This document shows positions 25,914-34,983 of a stretch of 64,000 bases of DNA, in pieces. Source of the stretch: Kutzneria viridogrisea (GTDB taxonomy: Bacteria; Actinomycetota; Actinomycetes; Mycobacteriales; Pseudonocardiaceae); NCBI GenBank assembly GCA_014138725.1, contig JACJID010000001.1, positions 1,178,001 through 1,242,000 of the forward strand, in the 5' to 3' direction. Position 1 is the stretch's first letter; every line of letters begins with the position of its first letter. Below the pieces are notes generated by a model, which saw only the letters and a list, made by a program, of their open reading frames with translations, was not told the origin of the DNA and did not search any database. Made by a program: the position numbers and the translations under genes.

Positions 25914-27200
25914 GTGTCAGGCACAAGCACAGATGGGAGTCGCCGGGTCGCGATCAGCGGGATCGGCATTGTTGCGCCCGGTGGTGTCGGCACCAAGCAG
26001 TTCTGGGACCTGTTGACCAACGGCCGGACCGCGACCCGCTCGATCAGCATGTTCGACGCCAGCCAGTTCCGGTCCAGAGTGGCGGCCGAGTGCGACTTCG
26101 ACCCGGTGGCCAACGGGCTGTCCCGGCGGGAGATCCGGATGTGGGACCGGACAACGCAGTTCGCCGTGGTCGCTGCGGCCGAGGCGGTGGCCGACAGCGG
26201 CGTGCTCGACGTCCTGGTGCCCGAACGGACCGGGGTGATCACCGGCACCGCGTGTGGGATGACGCAGAGCCTTGACTCGGAGTACGCGATCGTCAGCGAC
26301 GAGGGCAGCGCCTGGCAGGTCGACCAGGCGCACGCCTCGCCGTACCTGTACGACTACTTCCTGCCGTCCTCGATGGCCGCGGAGATCGCCTGGCGCACCG
26401 GTGCCGAGGGGCCGGTCGGGATCGTGTCCACGGGGTGCACCTCGGGCATCGACGTGATCACGCACGCTGCCGAGCTGATCGCCGAGGGCAGCGCGGACGT
26501 GGTGATCGCCGGCGCCTCGGACGCCGCGATCTCACCGATCACCGTGGCCTGCTTCGACGCGATCAAGGCGACCACGCCGCGCAACGACACCCCGGAGTCC
26601 GCGGCGCGGCCGTTCGACCGTACCCGCAACGGGTTCGCACTCGGTGAGGGCGCGGCCATCTTCGTCCTGGAGAGCGTCGACCACGCCCGCCGCCGCGGCG
26701 CGCACGTCTACGCCGAGATCGCCGGGCACGCCGCCCGCGCCAACGCGTACAGCATGACCGGGCTACGGCTGGACGGACGGGAACTCGCCGCCGCGATCAC
26801 CGCCGCGATGAGAGACGCCAGAGTGGGGCCGGCGGACTTGGACTACATCAACGCGCACGGGTCGGGCACCAAGCAGAACGACCTGCACGAGACGGCCGCG
26901 TACAAGGCGAGCCTCGGGCACGTGGCATACCAGAAGCCGATCAGCACCATCAAGTCCATGATCGGGCACTCGCTCGGCGCGATCTGTTCGCTGGAGGTCG
27001 CCGCGTGCGCGCTGGCCATCGAGCACTCGGTCATCCCGCCGACCGCGAACCTGCATGAGCGGGACCCGCAGTGCGATCTGGACTACGTGCCGTTGGTGGC
27101 GCGGGAGCAACAGGTTCGGGTCGCGCTCAACGTCGCGAGCGGGTTCGGCGGCTTCCAGAGCGCGGTTGTGCTCACCAAGCCCGGGGCGGTGGCCCGATGA
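25914..27200 (+). CDS. Type II PKS ketosynthase alpha (KS-alpha)
   Basis: This 428-residue KS-alpha starts at GTG 25914, five bases after AGGGAG; GTG 25911 is possible. The active-site Cys175 is in VSTGCTSGIDVITHAAELI, and the two catalytic His occur at AHGSGTKQND (around 315) and MIGHSLGA (around 350). Features such as NLHERDPQCDLDYVP are typical of aromatic type II KS-alpha. It condenses malonyl units on the ACP as a heterodimer with the next gene product. Its stop overlaps the KS-beta start (ATGA), the usual coupling that keeps the two subunits equal. Confidence 0.95.
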   Translation: MSGTSTDGSRRVAISGIGIVAPGGVGTKQFWDLLTNGRTATRSISMFDASQFRSRVAAECDFDPVANGLSRREIRMWDRTTQFAVVAAAEAVADSGVLDVLVPERTGVITGTACGMTQSLDSEYAIVSDEGSAWQVDQAHASPYLYDYFLPSSMAAEIAWRTGAEGPVGIVSTGCTSGIDVITHAAELIAEGSADVVIAGASDAAISPITVACFDAIKATTPRNDTPESAARPFDRTRNGFALGEGAAIFVLESVDHARRRGAHVYAEIAGHAARANAYSMTGLRLDGRELAAAITAAMRDARVGPADLDYINAHGSGTKQNDLHETAAYKASLGHVAYQKPISTIKSMIGHSLGAICSLEVAACALAIEHSVIPPTANLHERDPQCDLDYVPLVAREQQVRVALNVASGFGGFQSAVVLTKPGAVAR

Positions 27201-28411
27201 CCGCCCCGGTGGTGACCGGGATCGGTGTCGCTGCTCCCAACGGGATCGGCACGGAGGAGTACTGGGCCGCCGTCCTGCGCGGCGAGAGCGGTATCCGCCG
27301 GATCACCCGGTTCGACCCGACCGACTACACCGCCGCGCTGGCCGGCGAGCTGATCGTCGATCCGGCCGGCCGGCTGCCCGGCCGGCTGGTCCCGCAGACC
27401 GACCACATGACCCAGGCCGCGTTGGTCGTCGCCGAGCAGGCGCTGGCCGACGCCGAGGTGGTCACCGAGGACCTGCCCGAGTACTCGGCCGGGGTGGTCA
27501 CCTCGGCCTCCGGCGGCGGGTTCGAGTTCGGCCAGCGCGAGCTGGAAGCGTTGTGGCACAAGGGCGGCAAGTACGTCAGCGCCTACCAGTCGTTCGCCTG
27601 GTTCTACCCGGTGAACACCGGCCAGATCTCCATCCGGCACGATCTGCGCGGCCCGAGCGGCGCGGTCGTCAGCGAACAGGCCGGTGGCCTGGACGCGGTC
27701 GCCAAGGCCCGCCGCAACCTGGGCGTGGGGGCGCGGCTGATGGTGGCGGGCGGGGTGGACGGCTCGTTGTGCCCGTGGAGCTGGGTGTGCCAGCTGCAGT
27801 CCGGCCGGGTGTCCGACCGGTCCGACCCGAAGCGGGCGTACGTGCCGTTCGACGCCGAGGCCAGCGGCTGGTTGCCCGGTGAGGGCGGTGCGCTGCTGGT
27901 GCTGGAGTCGCCGGAAGCGGCCGCGGAACGGGACGCCGGGCACAGGTACGGTCAGATCCTCGGCTACGCGGCCACATTCGACCCGCGACCGGGCTCCGAC
28001 CGGCCGGACGGCCTGCGCCGGTGTATCGAACTGGCCCTGGCCGACGCGCGGGTCGAACCGTCCGAAGTGGACGTGGTGTTCGCGGACGCGGCCGGGGTAC
28101 CGGCGGCCGACCGCAGGGAGGCCGAGGTGCTCGCCGAGGTGTTCGGCGCCAGGCAGGTGCCGGTGACCGCGCCCAAGACGATGACCGGCCGACTGCTCGG
28201 CGGCGGTGCCGCGCTGGACCTGGCGACCGCGCTGCTGGCCATGCGCGACTCGGTCATCCCCCCGACCGTCCACATCGATCAGTTCGACCACGCGTCCCTG
28301 ATCGACCTGGTTCGTACCACCCCACGAGAACAACCGCTGCGCACCGCGCTGGTGGTGGCCCGCGGCTTCCCCGGGTTCAACTCGGCGATGGTGCTGCGCA
28401 GGCCGGCATGA
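27197..28411 (+). CDS. Type II PKS chain-length factor (KS-beta)
   Basis: This 404-residue partner has the ketosynthase fold, but Gln161 replaces the active Cys in GAVVSEQAGGLDAV, the mark of chain-length factors. The Gln is thought to help decarboxylate malonyl-ACP for priming, and the protein sets the polyketide length. The active-site His of KS-alpha are also replaced (FADAAGVPAAD in place of AHGSGT). Chain length cannot be predicted by eye; comparing the gate residues with known factors would show it. Confidence 0.95.
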   Translation: MTAPVVTGIGVAAPNGIGTEEYWAAVLRGESGIRRITRFDPTDYTAALAGELIVDPAGRLPGRLVPQTDHMTQAALVVAEQALADAEVVTEDLPEYSAGVVTSASGGGFEFGQRELEALWHKGGKYVSAYQSFAWFYPVNTGQISIRHDLRGPSGAVVSEQAGGLDAVAKARRNLGVGARLMVAGGVDGSLCPWSWVCQLQSGRVSDRSDPKRAYVPFDAEASGWLPGEGGALLVLESPEAAAERDAGHRYGQILGYAATFDPRPGSDRPDGLRRCIELALADARVEPSEVDVVFADAAGVPAADRREAEVLAEVFGARQVPVTAPKTMTGRLLGGGAALDLATALLAMRDSVIPPTVHIDQFDHASLIDLVRTTPREQPLRTALVVARGFPGFNSAMVLRRPA

Positions 28412-28432
28412 CAAGAGGAAAGGAACCAGCTG

Positions 28433-28693
28433 ATGTCCGCTCCACTGTCCCTCGACGACCTGGTGATCCTGCTGAAGGAGTGCGCGGGTGAGGACGAGAC
28501 CGTCGACCTGACCGGCGACATCCTGGACACCGAGTTCGAGGACCTCGGCTACGACTCGCTCGCGCTGTTCAACACGGTCGGCCGGATCGAACGTGACTAC
28601 GAGGTGCAACTGCCCGACGGCGTGGTCGGCGAGGTGACTACCCCGCGGGCCTTGCTCGGCCTCGTCAACGAGGCCATCGGCCAGCCCGCCTGA
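28433..28693 (+). CDS. Acyl carrier protein of the type II PKS
   Basis: This 86-residue ACP carries the phosphopantetheine site DLGYDSLAL with Ser42. The helices before and after (LDDLVILLKECAG, ALFNTVGRIERDYEVQLPDG) fit the standard four-helix fold. It follows KS-beta by 21 bases behind GAAAGGA. It holds the growing chain for KS-alpha/KS-beta. No phosphopantetheinyl transferase gene is in the window. Confidence 0.95.
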   Translation: MSAPLSLDDLVILLKECAGEDETVDLTGDILDTEFEDLGYDSLALFNTVGRIERDYEVQLPDGVVGEVTTPRALLGLVNEAIGQPA

Positions 28694-28726
28694 CCCTGTT
28701 CGCCCGTATCCGAGGAGAAGGTCCGG

Positions 28727-30571
28727 ATGTGCGGAATCGTCGGCTGGGTCGACTTCGCTCGTGATCTGACGAACGAGGTGGCCACGCTCAACGCCATGAC
28801 CGCCACGATGGCCTGTCGTGGCCCCGACGACAGCGGAACCCACCGCGAGCGGCACGCGCTGCTCGGCCACCGCCGGCTGGCCGTGATCGACCTGGCCGGC
28901 GGGCACCAGCCGATGACCGCCGAGGCCGGCGGTCACCAGGTCGCCCTGACCTTCAGCGGGGAGGTCTACAACTACGTCGAACTGCGCGCGGAACTGCGCG
29001 CGAGCGGGTACCGGTTCCGTACCCACAGCGACACCGAGGTGGTGCTGGCGGCGTACCTGCGGTGGGGCGCCGACTTCGCCACCCGGCTAAACGGGATGTA
29101 CGCGTTGGGGCTGTGGGACGGGCGGACCGAGACCCTGCTGCTGGTCCGCGACCGGATGGGCGTCAAGCCGCTGTACTACTTCCGGACACCGCACGGCGTG
29201 CTGTTCGGCTCGGAACCCAAGGCGATCCTGGCCAACCCGATGGTGCCCAGGCGGGTGGACGCCGCAGGGCTCTGCGAGGTCCTCGACATGGTCAAGACCC
29301 CGGGCGCCGCGGTCTTCTCCGGCATGGCGGAGGTGATCCCCGGACAGATGGTCCGGTTCGACCGCAACGGTTCGCGCTCGTGGCGGTACTGGAGGTTGAC
29401 CGCCGAGCCGCACACCGAGGACTGGCCGACCACGGTGTCCACCGTGCGGGAACTCCTGCGCGACACCGTCACCCGGCAACTGGTCGCCGACGTCGAGATC
29501 TGCACGCTGCTGTCCGGCGGCCTCGACTCCTCCGTGGTCACCGCGCTCAGCGCCGCGGCACTGGCCGAGCAGGGGACCGGACCGGTGCGCTCCTTCTCGG
29601 TGGATTTCACCAGCGCGGCAACGGGATTCGAGCCGGACGCGGTCCGCGCCCAGCAGGACGCCCCGTTCGCCCGCGAACTCGCCGCCCACGTCGGCGCACG
29701 GCACAACGAGGTGCTGCTGGACAGCGCCGACCTGGCCGCCCCCGACACCCGCGCGGCGGTACTGCGCGCCACCGATACGCCTCCCGCGTACTGGGGGGAC
29801 ATGTGGCCGTCGCTGTACCTGTTGTTCCGCGCGGTCAGGCAGCACTCGACGGTGGCCCTGTCCGGGGAGGCGGCCGACGAGTTGTTCGGCGGCTACCGCT
29901 GGTTCCACAACCCCCGGGCGGTGGGCGCGTCGACGTTCCCGTGGCTGACCCCGGGATCCGAGCGCTACTTCGGTGGGCTCTCCCTGCTCGACCCCGGGCT
30001 GATCGGCAAGCTCGACATCCCCGGTTACCGCGCCGAGCGCTATCAGGAGGCGGTCGCCGAGGTGCCGGTGCTGGCCGGGGAATCCTTGCCGGAACGCAGG
30101 ATGCGGGAGATCAGCTACCTGAACCTCACCCGGTTCGTGCAGACCCTGTTGGACCGCAAGGACCGGATGAGCATGGCCAACGGTCTGGAGGTACGCGTGC
30201 CGTTCTGCGACCACCGGTTGGTGCAGTACGTGTTCAACGTGCCGTGGCAGATGAAGAACCGCGGCGGAGTCAAGGGACTGCTCCGGGCGGCGGCGGAAAG
30301 CCTTGTTCCACAGTCGGTTCTGGACCGGAAGAAGACGCCGTACCCCGCGACCCAGGACCCCGGTTACGCGACCGCCCTGCGCTCCGCGCTCGCGGCCATC
30401 CTGGACGACCTGAACGCGCCGGTTCGACCGTTGCTGAACCTGGCGCGTGCCGAGCAGGCGGTGCGCAGGGACAGCGGCCGGGTCAGTCTGCCGTACGACC
30501 GAGGCGGGTTGGAGTTGGCCATCTGGCTCAACGACTGGCTCGCCGGCTACGACCTCGCGCTGGATCTGTGA
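28727..30571 (+). CDS. Asparagine synthase-like amidotransferase (OxyD/FdmV-type)
   Basis: This 614-residue protein is a class II glutamine amidotransferase with Cys2 as nucleophile (MCGIVGWVDF), the GHRRLAVIDLAGG loop, and a C-terminal synthetase domain with ATP loop LLSGGLDSSVVTALS. In oxytetracycline biosynthesis the homologue OxyD, encoded directly after KS-alpha, KS-beta and ACP just as here, makes the malonamyl starter. In pentangular polyphenol clusters (FdmV and related) homologues amidate or close a ring on the finished chain. The oxyABCD-like order favours the first role, but the absence here of a tetracycline-type ketoreductase and aromatase leaves both open. Confidence 0.9.
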   Translation: MCGIVGWVDFARDLTNEVATLNAMTATMACRGPDDSGTHRERHALLGHRRLAVIDLAGGHQPMTAEAGGHQVALTFSGEVYNYVELRAELRASGYRFRTHSDTEVVLAAYLRWGADFATRLNGMYALGLWDGRTETLLLVRDRMGVKPLYYFRTPHGVLFGSEPKAILANPMVPRRVDAAGLCEVLDMVKTPGAAVFSGMAEVIPGQMVRFDRNGSRSWRYWRLTAEPHTEDWPTTVSTVRELLRDTVTRQLVADVEICTLLSGGLDSSVVTALSAAALAEQGTGPVRSFSVDFTSAATGFEPDAVRAQQDAPFARELAAHVGARHNEVLLDSADLAAPDTRAAVLRATDTPPAYWGDMWPSLYLLFRAVRQHSTVALSGEAADELFGGYRWFHNPRAVGASTFPWLTPGSERYFGGLSLLDPGLIGKLDIPGYRAERYQEAVAEVPVLAGESLPERRMREISYLNLTRFVQTLLDRKDRMSMANGLEVRVPFCDHRLVQYVFNVPWQMKNRGGVKGLLRAAAESLVPQSVLDRKKTPYPATQDPGYATALRSALAAILDDLNAPVRPLLNLARAEQAVRRDSGRVSLPYDRGGLELAIWLNDWLAGYDLALDL

Positions 30572-30575
30572 GCAC

Positions 30576-31631
30576 GTGGACACCGGAGGATCCCAACACC
30601 GCCCCCAGATCGCCGTGCTCGGCGGCAGCGGTTTCGTGGGCGTGCCGGTGTGTGCCGCGCTGCACGAGGCCGGCTGCGAGGTCGTCTCGGTGGCCAGGCG
30701 GGCGAACCCGGCGGTGCGTTCGGTCGTAGCGGACCTGGTGACGCTGTCCGCGGGCGATCTGGCCGACGTGTTGCGTACCGCGCTTTCCCGGCCGGATCGG
30801 CCGTACGTGGTGGTCAACGCGGCCGGTGCGGTGTGGCAGGCGACCGAGGCGCAGATGGTCCGTACCAACGAGGTTCTGGTGCAGACGCTCTGCGCGGCGA
30901 TGGCCACCCTGCCCGGCCGAGGCCGGTTGATCCAACTCGGCACCGTGTACGAGTACGGCGTCATCCCGTACGGCACATCGGCCACGGAGGACACTCCGGC
31001 GCGGCCGGTGTCGCCGTACGGCAGGACCAAACTGCGGGCGACCACGGCCGCGTTGACCGCGGCCGGCACCGGCGCGCTGGACGCGACCGTGTTGCGGGTC
31101 GCCAATGTGATCGGCCACGACGCCCCGCCCGGGAGCCTGTTGAGCAACGTGGCCGCTCAGCTCAGACAGGCGCTCGATCTCGGCACCGCCGCGGAGATCC
31201 AGGTGACGCCGCGAGATGCCTGCCGGGATTTCGTGGACGCCCAGGACGTGGCCGACGCGGTGCTCCGCGCCGCGGCGGCGCCGGCCGCACTGGTCAACGC
31301 GCTCGTGATCAACGTGGGCGGTGGCGCGGCGATCCCGGTGCGTGCGCTGGTCCGCGCGCTGGCCGAGGTGGCGGGCGTGCCCACCCGGATCGTGGAGTCG
31401 GAGGCACGCGACCACATCCGTGGGTCGGGGCTGCGCTGGCAGCAGGTGGACATCCGGCGGGCGGCCCGCCTGCTGGGCTGGCAGCCACGCCGGCCGGTGC
31501 GCGGCCGGATGGCCGCACTGTGGAGCAGGACTCCGTCCCCGGCATGGGCAACGCTGGACGGTTCTTCGAGCGGCCAGCGGGAAAGTCAACATGACGACGG
31601 CCGGATGCCAGGTCGCTGGAGGCGAGCATGA
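30576..31631 (+). CDS. NDP-hexose 4-ketoreductase (extended SDR)
   Basis: This 351-residue SDR starts at GTG 30576, just after the amidotransferase. It has the NAD(P) site VLGGSGFVGVPVC, the catalytic Tyr-x3-Lys in SPYGRTKL, and LGTVYEYGVIPYG around the active Ser/Thr. It resembles UrdR/LanR-type enzymes that reduce the 4-keto group as the last step in deoxysugar assembly. Its stop overlaps the start of the 3-dehydratase gene, placing it firmly in a sugar operon. Stereochemistry at C-4 cannot be told by eye. Confidence 0.85.
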   Translation: MDTGGSQHRPQIAVLGGSGFVGVPVCAALHEAGCEVVSVARRANPAVRSVVADLVTLSAGDLADVLRTALSRPDRPYVVVNAAGAVWQATEAQMVRTNEVLVQTLCAAMATLPGRGRLIQLGTVYEYGVIPYGTSATEDTPARPVSPYGRTKLRATTAALTAAGTGALDATVLRVANVIGHDAPPGSLLSNVAAQLRQALDLGTAAEIQVTPRDACRDFVDAQDVADAVLRAAAAPAALVNALVINVGGGAAIPVRALVRALAEVAGVPTRIVESEARDHIRGSGLRWQQVDIRRAARLLGWQPRRPVRGRMAALWSRTPSPAWATLDGSSSGQRESQHDDGRMPGRWRRA

Positions 31632-32932
31632 CCGATTCACGTGAGCCGATTCTTGAGTTGGTGCGGAAGTACCACCAGAGCATGGACGCGCCCGCCAAGT
31701 TCGTGCCCGGGGTCACCCGGATTCAGTCGTCCGGTGCGTACCTGGACGAGAGCGACCGGGTGGCGCTGGTCGAGGCCGCACTGGACATGCGGATCGCCGC
31801 GGGCGTGCTGTCCCGGCGGTTCGAGCGGCGCTTCGCCGGGCTGCTCGGCGTACGCAAGGCACACATGACCAACTCCGGCTCCTCGGCGAACCTGCTCGCG
31901 TTGTCCGCGTTGACCTCGCCGCTGCTGGAGGAGCTCCGGCTGCGGCCAGGGGACGAGGTGATCACCGTGGCCACCGGGTTCCCCACGACGGTGAACCCGA
32001 TCATCCAGAACGGACTGGTGCCGGTCTTCGTGGACGTCGAACTCGGCACCTACAACACCACCATCGACCGGATAGCCGCCGCCATCGGGCCACGCACCAA
32101 GGCGATCATGATGGCGCACACCCTCGGCAACCCGTTCCCGGCCAAGGAAGTGGCCGAACTGGCCGAGCAGCACGGCCTGTTCCTCATCGAGGACAACTGC
32201 GACGCGGTCGGCTCGACCTACCGGGGACGCAACACCGGAACGTTCGGTGACCTGTGCACGGTCAGCTTCTATCCCGCGCACCACATCACCACCGGTGAGG
32301 GCGGTTGTGTGCTGACCTCGAACCTGGTTCTCGCCCGGATCGTGGAGTCGATGCGTGACTGGGGCCGGGACTGCTGGTGCGAACCCGGTGAGGACAACCG
32401 GTGCTTGAAGCGGTTCAACCACCAGCTGGGCTCGCTGCCCCAGGGCTACGACCACAAGTACATCTTCTCGCACCTGGGCTACAACCTGAAGAGTTCGGAC
32501 CTGCAGGCCTCGCTCGCGTTGAGCCAGTTGGACAAGCTGCCGGAATTCGGGGCCGTGCGGCGGCGCAACTGGCAGCGGCTGCACGACGGGCTGGCCGACG
32601 TGCCGTACCTGCTGCTGCCCTCGGCCACGCCGGACAGCGACCCGAGCTGGTTCGGGTTCATCATCACCATCGACCCCAAGGCGCCGTTCCTCCGCCGGGA
32701 TCTGGTCGGCTTCCTGGAGTCCCGGGCGATCGGCACGCGGGTGCTGTTCGGTGGCAACCTCGTGCGGCACCCGGCGTACGCGGAGAGCACGTACCGGATC
32801 TGCGGTGAGCTGAAGAACAGCGACCTCATCACCGAGCAGACGTTCTGGGTCGGGGTCTACCCGGCGTTGACCTTCGAGATGCTCGACTACGTCGTCGAGT
32901 CGATCCGCACCTTCGTCGCCGCCAACAAGTGA
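31628..32932 (+). CDS. NDP-4-keto-6-deoxyhexose 3-dehydratase (SpnQ/ColD/E1-type, DegT family)
   Basis: This 434-residue DegT/DnrJ/EryC1-fold protein has His218 where aminotransferases have the PLP-binding Lys (SFYPAHHITTGEGG). That replacement marks the 3-dehydratases, which use PMP to remove the C-3 hydroxyl. The length and the cysteines WCEPGEDNRCLK fit the branch with SpnQ, UrdQ and LanQ. Together with the 2,3-dehydratase at 45408 it allows 2,3,6-trideoxy sugars such as rhodinose or amicetose. Some members use an iron-sulfur reductase partner; no dedicated one is encoded nearby. Confidence 0.92.
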   Translation: MTDSREPILELVRKYHQSMDAPAKFVPGVTRIQSSGAYLDESDRVALVEAALDMRIAAGVLSRRFERRFAGLLGVRKAHMTNSGSSANLLALSALTSPLLEELRLRPGDEVITVATGFPTTVNPIIQNGLVPVFVDVELGTYNTTIDRIAAAIGPRTKAIMMAHTLGNPFPAKEVAELAEQHGLFLIEDNCDAVGSTYRGRNTGTFGDLCTVSFYPAHHITTGEGGCVLTSNLVLARIVESMRDWGRDCWCEPGEDNRCLKRFNHQLGSLPQGYDHKYIFSHLGYNLKSSDLQASLALSQLDKLPEFGAVRRRNWQRLHDGLADVPYLLLPSATPDSDPSWFGFIITIDPKAPFLRRDLVGFLESRAIGTRVLFGGNLVRHPAYAESTYRICGELKNSDLITEQTFWVGVYPALTFEMLDYVVESIRTFVAANK

Positions 32933-32940
32933 GGACGACC

Positions 32941-33906
32941 GTGACCGTACCGACACGGATGCTCGGCGGGTTGGCCAGTTCCGCGGTCGGGCTGGGCTGT
33001 CTGCCACTGACCGGTGGCTACGGCCAGGTCGCCGCCGAGGAGGCGGTGGCCGCCATCCGGACCGCGCTCGACCTCGGTGTGAGGTTGGTCGACACCGCCG
33101 ACTTCTACGGTGGCGGCGAGGTCGAACGGATCGTCGGCACCGCGATCCGCGGCCGGCGTGCCGAGGCCACGGTGGCCACCCGAGGCGGGGCCGTCACGCG
33201 GGGCAGCGCCCGGCCGACCGAGTACGACGGCCGCCCCGAGTTCCTGCGCCAGGCATGTGCGGCTTCGCTGCGGCGGCTCGGCACCGACTACATCGACCTG
33301 TACCTGTTGGCCCGGCCCGATCCCGCGGTCCCGATCGAGGACAGCGTGGGTGGGCTGGGCGAACTCGTCGACGCCGGCATGGTCCGGCACATCGGGCTCA
33401 GCGAGGTGTCCGAGGACGCGCTGCGCCGGGCCGCGACCGTGCGACCGCTCGCCGTCGTGGAAAGCGAGTACTCGCTGTGGTTCCGGGACGTGGAGCGCCG
33501 GATCCTGCCCACTCTGCGGGAGTTGGGCGTCGGGCTGCTCGCGCACAGCCCACTCGGCCGAGGGTTCCTCACCGGCGGGCTCACCCTCGGGCCGACCGAC
33601 TACCGCCGCCGGCAGCCCCGGTTCAGCCCGGAGAACCTCGCCGCCGAGGCGAGCCCGCTGGCCGAACTCACCGAACTCGCCGACGCACACGGCGTACGGC
33701 CCGCCCAGTTGGCGCTCGCGTGGCTGCTGACCCGGGACGAGGCCGTGGTACCGATACCGGGTACCCGCGACCGCGGCCACCTCGCCGAGAACGCGGTCGC
33801 CGCCCGGCTGGACCTGCCGGCCAGCACCGTGGCCCGGCTCACCGCGTTGTGGCACACCGCTCAGTCCGAACAGGACGGTAACCAAGGGGGACATCACCCG
33901 TCATGA
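32941..33906 (+). CDS. Aldo/keto reductase-family protein with altered catalytic tetrad
   Basis: This 321-residue protein has the AKR barrel layout (VRLVDTADFYGGGE, SLRRLGTDYIDLY, VRHIGLSEVS, AHSPLGRGFLTGG, VVPIPGTRDRGHLAEN). Asp51 and Tyr56 of the tetrad are kept, but the Lys is Arg81 (VATRGG) and the His is Ala124 (YLLARPDP, where relatives have HR). The GTG at 32941 behind GAGGAC is chosen; another GTG at 32929 overlaps the previous stop. It sits inside the sugar operon between 3-dehydratase and nucleotidylyltransferase genes, so a role in sugar reduction is expected, but the lost residues question normal reductase chemistry. Confidence 0.8.
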   Translation: MTVPTRMLGGLASSAVGLGCLPLTGGYGQVAAEEAVAAIRTALDLGVRLVDTADFYGGGEVERIVGTAIRGRRAEATVATRGGAVTRGSARPTEYDGRPEFLRQACAASLRRLGTDYIDLYLLARPDPAVPIEDSVGGLGELVDAGMVRHIGLSEVSEDALRRAATVRPLAVVESEYSLWFRDVERRILPTLRELGVGLLAHSPLGRGFLTGGLTLGPTDYRRRQPRFSPENLAAEASPLAELTELADAHGVRPAQLALAWLLTRDEAVVPIPGTRDRGHLAENAVAARLDLPASTVARLTALWHTAQSEQDGNQGGHHPS

Positions 33907-34964
33907 AAGCGTTGGTCCTGTCCGGTGGGCTCGGCACCCGGCTGCGCCCGCTGACCCACTCGATGCCCAAACAGCTCGTGCCGGTGGGCAACAAGCCGGT
34001 GCTGGTGCGCGGCCTGGAGAAGATCCGCGAGGCCGGCATCCGCGAGGTCGGCATGATCGTCGGCGACACCGGCCCGGAGATCGAACGGGTGATCGGCGAC
34101 GGCTCCCGGTTCGGCCTGCGGATCCACTACATCCCGCAGGAGGCGCCGATGGGCCTGGCGCACTGCGTCATGATCGCGCGGGACTTCCTCGGCCAGGACG
34201 ACTTCCTGATGTACCTCGGCGACAACGTGCTCAGCGATGGGCTCGGCGGCACGCTGGCCGAGTTCCACGAGCACCGGCCCGCGGTGCAGCTGCTGGTCAA
34301 GCAGGTCACCAATCCCAGCGACTTCGGCATCGCCGAGCTGACCGACACCGGCGAGGTGTACCGGCTGGAGGAGAAGCCGCGGCGCCCGCGCGGCGACCTC
34401 GCGGTGATGGGGGTCTACCTGTTCACGCCCGCGGTGCACGAAGCGGTTCGGAGCATCAAACCCAGTGCCCGCAACGAATGGGAGATAACCGACGCCATCC
34501 GGTTGATGATGGAGCAGGGCCAGCCGGTCCGCGCCCGGGTCTACACCGGGTTCTGGAAGGACACCGGGCAGCTCGACGAGTTGTTGGAGTGCAACCGGAT
34601 GGTGCTGCGCACGGAATGTCCCAGCGCCGTCCTCGGCAGCGTCGACGCGGCCAGCACCCTGATCGGCCCTGTGCTCGTCGAGCCCGGCGCGAGCGTGGTG
34701 CGCTCGCACGTGGTCGGGCCGACCATCATCGGCCCGGACGCGGTGGTGTGCGACAGCGAGGTCGGGCCGTACACCGCGCTGGGGTCGGGCACCTGCCTGC
34801 GCAACTCCGGCATCGAGAACTCCATTGTGCTCGAGGGCGCCTCGCTGTCCGACGTCACCGGCGTCGAGGGCTCGCTGATCGGGCGGGAGGCACAGATCTC
34901 GCGTGCGACACCCGGTCGCCGGTTCATCCTCGGCGACCACGCCACCGTCCAGGTCGGCGCCTGA
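33903..34964 (+). CDS. rmlA: Glucose-1-phosphate thymidylyltransferase, long form (RmlA/StrD type)
   Basis: This 353-residue enzyme has the nucleotide-binding signature LVLSGGLGTRLRPLTHSMPKQ and the sugar-site motifs MYLGDNVLSDG, EEKPRRPR and WEITDAI. After the catalytic domain comes a left-handed beta-helix tail (STLIGPVLVEPGASV, GPTIIGPDAVV), as in the long StrD-like forms common in antibiotic clusters. It makes NDP-glucose, the first step for all sugars here. It overlaps the preceding gene (ATGA). The next enzyme, a 4,6-dehydratase, is not in the window and may be supplied by the cell's rhamnose pathway. Confidence 0.92.
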   Translation: MKALVLSGGLGTRLRPLTHSMPKQLVPVGNKPVLVRGLEKIREAGIREVGMIVGDTGPEIERVIGDGSRFGLRIHYIPQEAPMGLAHCVMIARDFLGQDDFLMYLGDNVLSDGLGGTLAEFHEHRPAVQLLVKQVTNPSDFGIAELTDTGEVYRLEEKPRRPRGDLAVMGVYLFTPAVHEAVRSIKPSARNEWEITDAIRLMMEQGQPVRARVYTGFWKDTGQLDELLECNRMVLRTECPSAVLGSVDAASTLIGPVLVEPGASVVRSHVVGPTIIGPDAVVCDSEVGPYTALGSGTCLRNSGIENSIVLEGASLSDVTGVEGSLIGREAQISRATPGRRFILGDHATVQVGA

Positions 34965-34983
34965 TACCCAGACAGGAGATCCC

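Noticed and set aside
27675-27683. Missing active-site Cys in the second ketosynthase
   Set aside because: Gln in place of Cys is the normal state of chain-length factors, not a mutation.
27083-29026. Minus-strand frame of 647 codons opposite KS-alpha, KS-beta and ACP
   Set aside because: Shadow of the PKS genes; no recognisable protein character.
32279-32284. Missing PLP-binding Lys in the DegT-family protein
   Set aside because: His at this place defines the NDP-hexose 3-dehydratases (SpnQ/ColD/E1), so it is functional.
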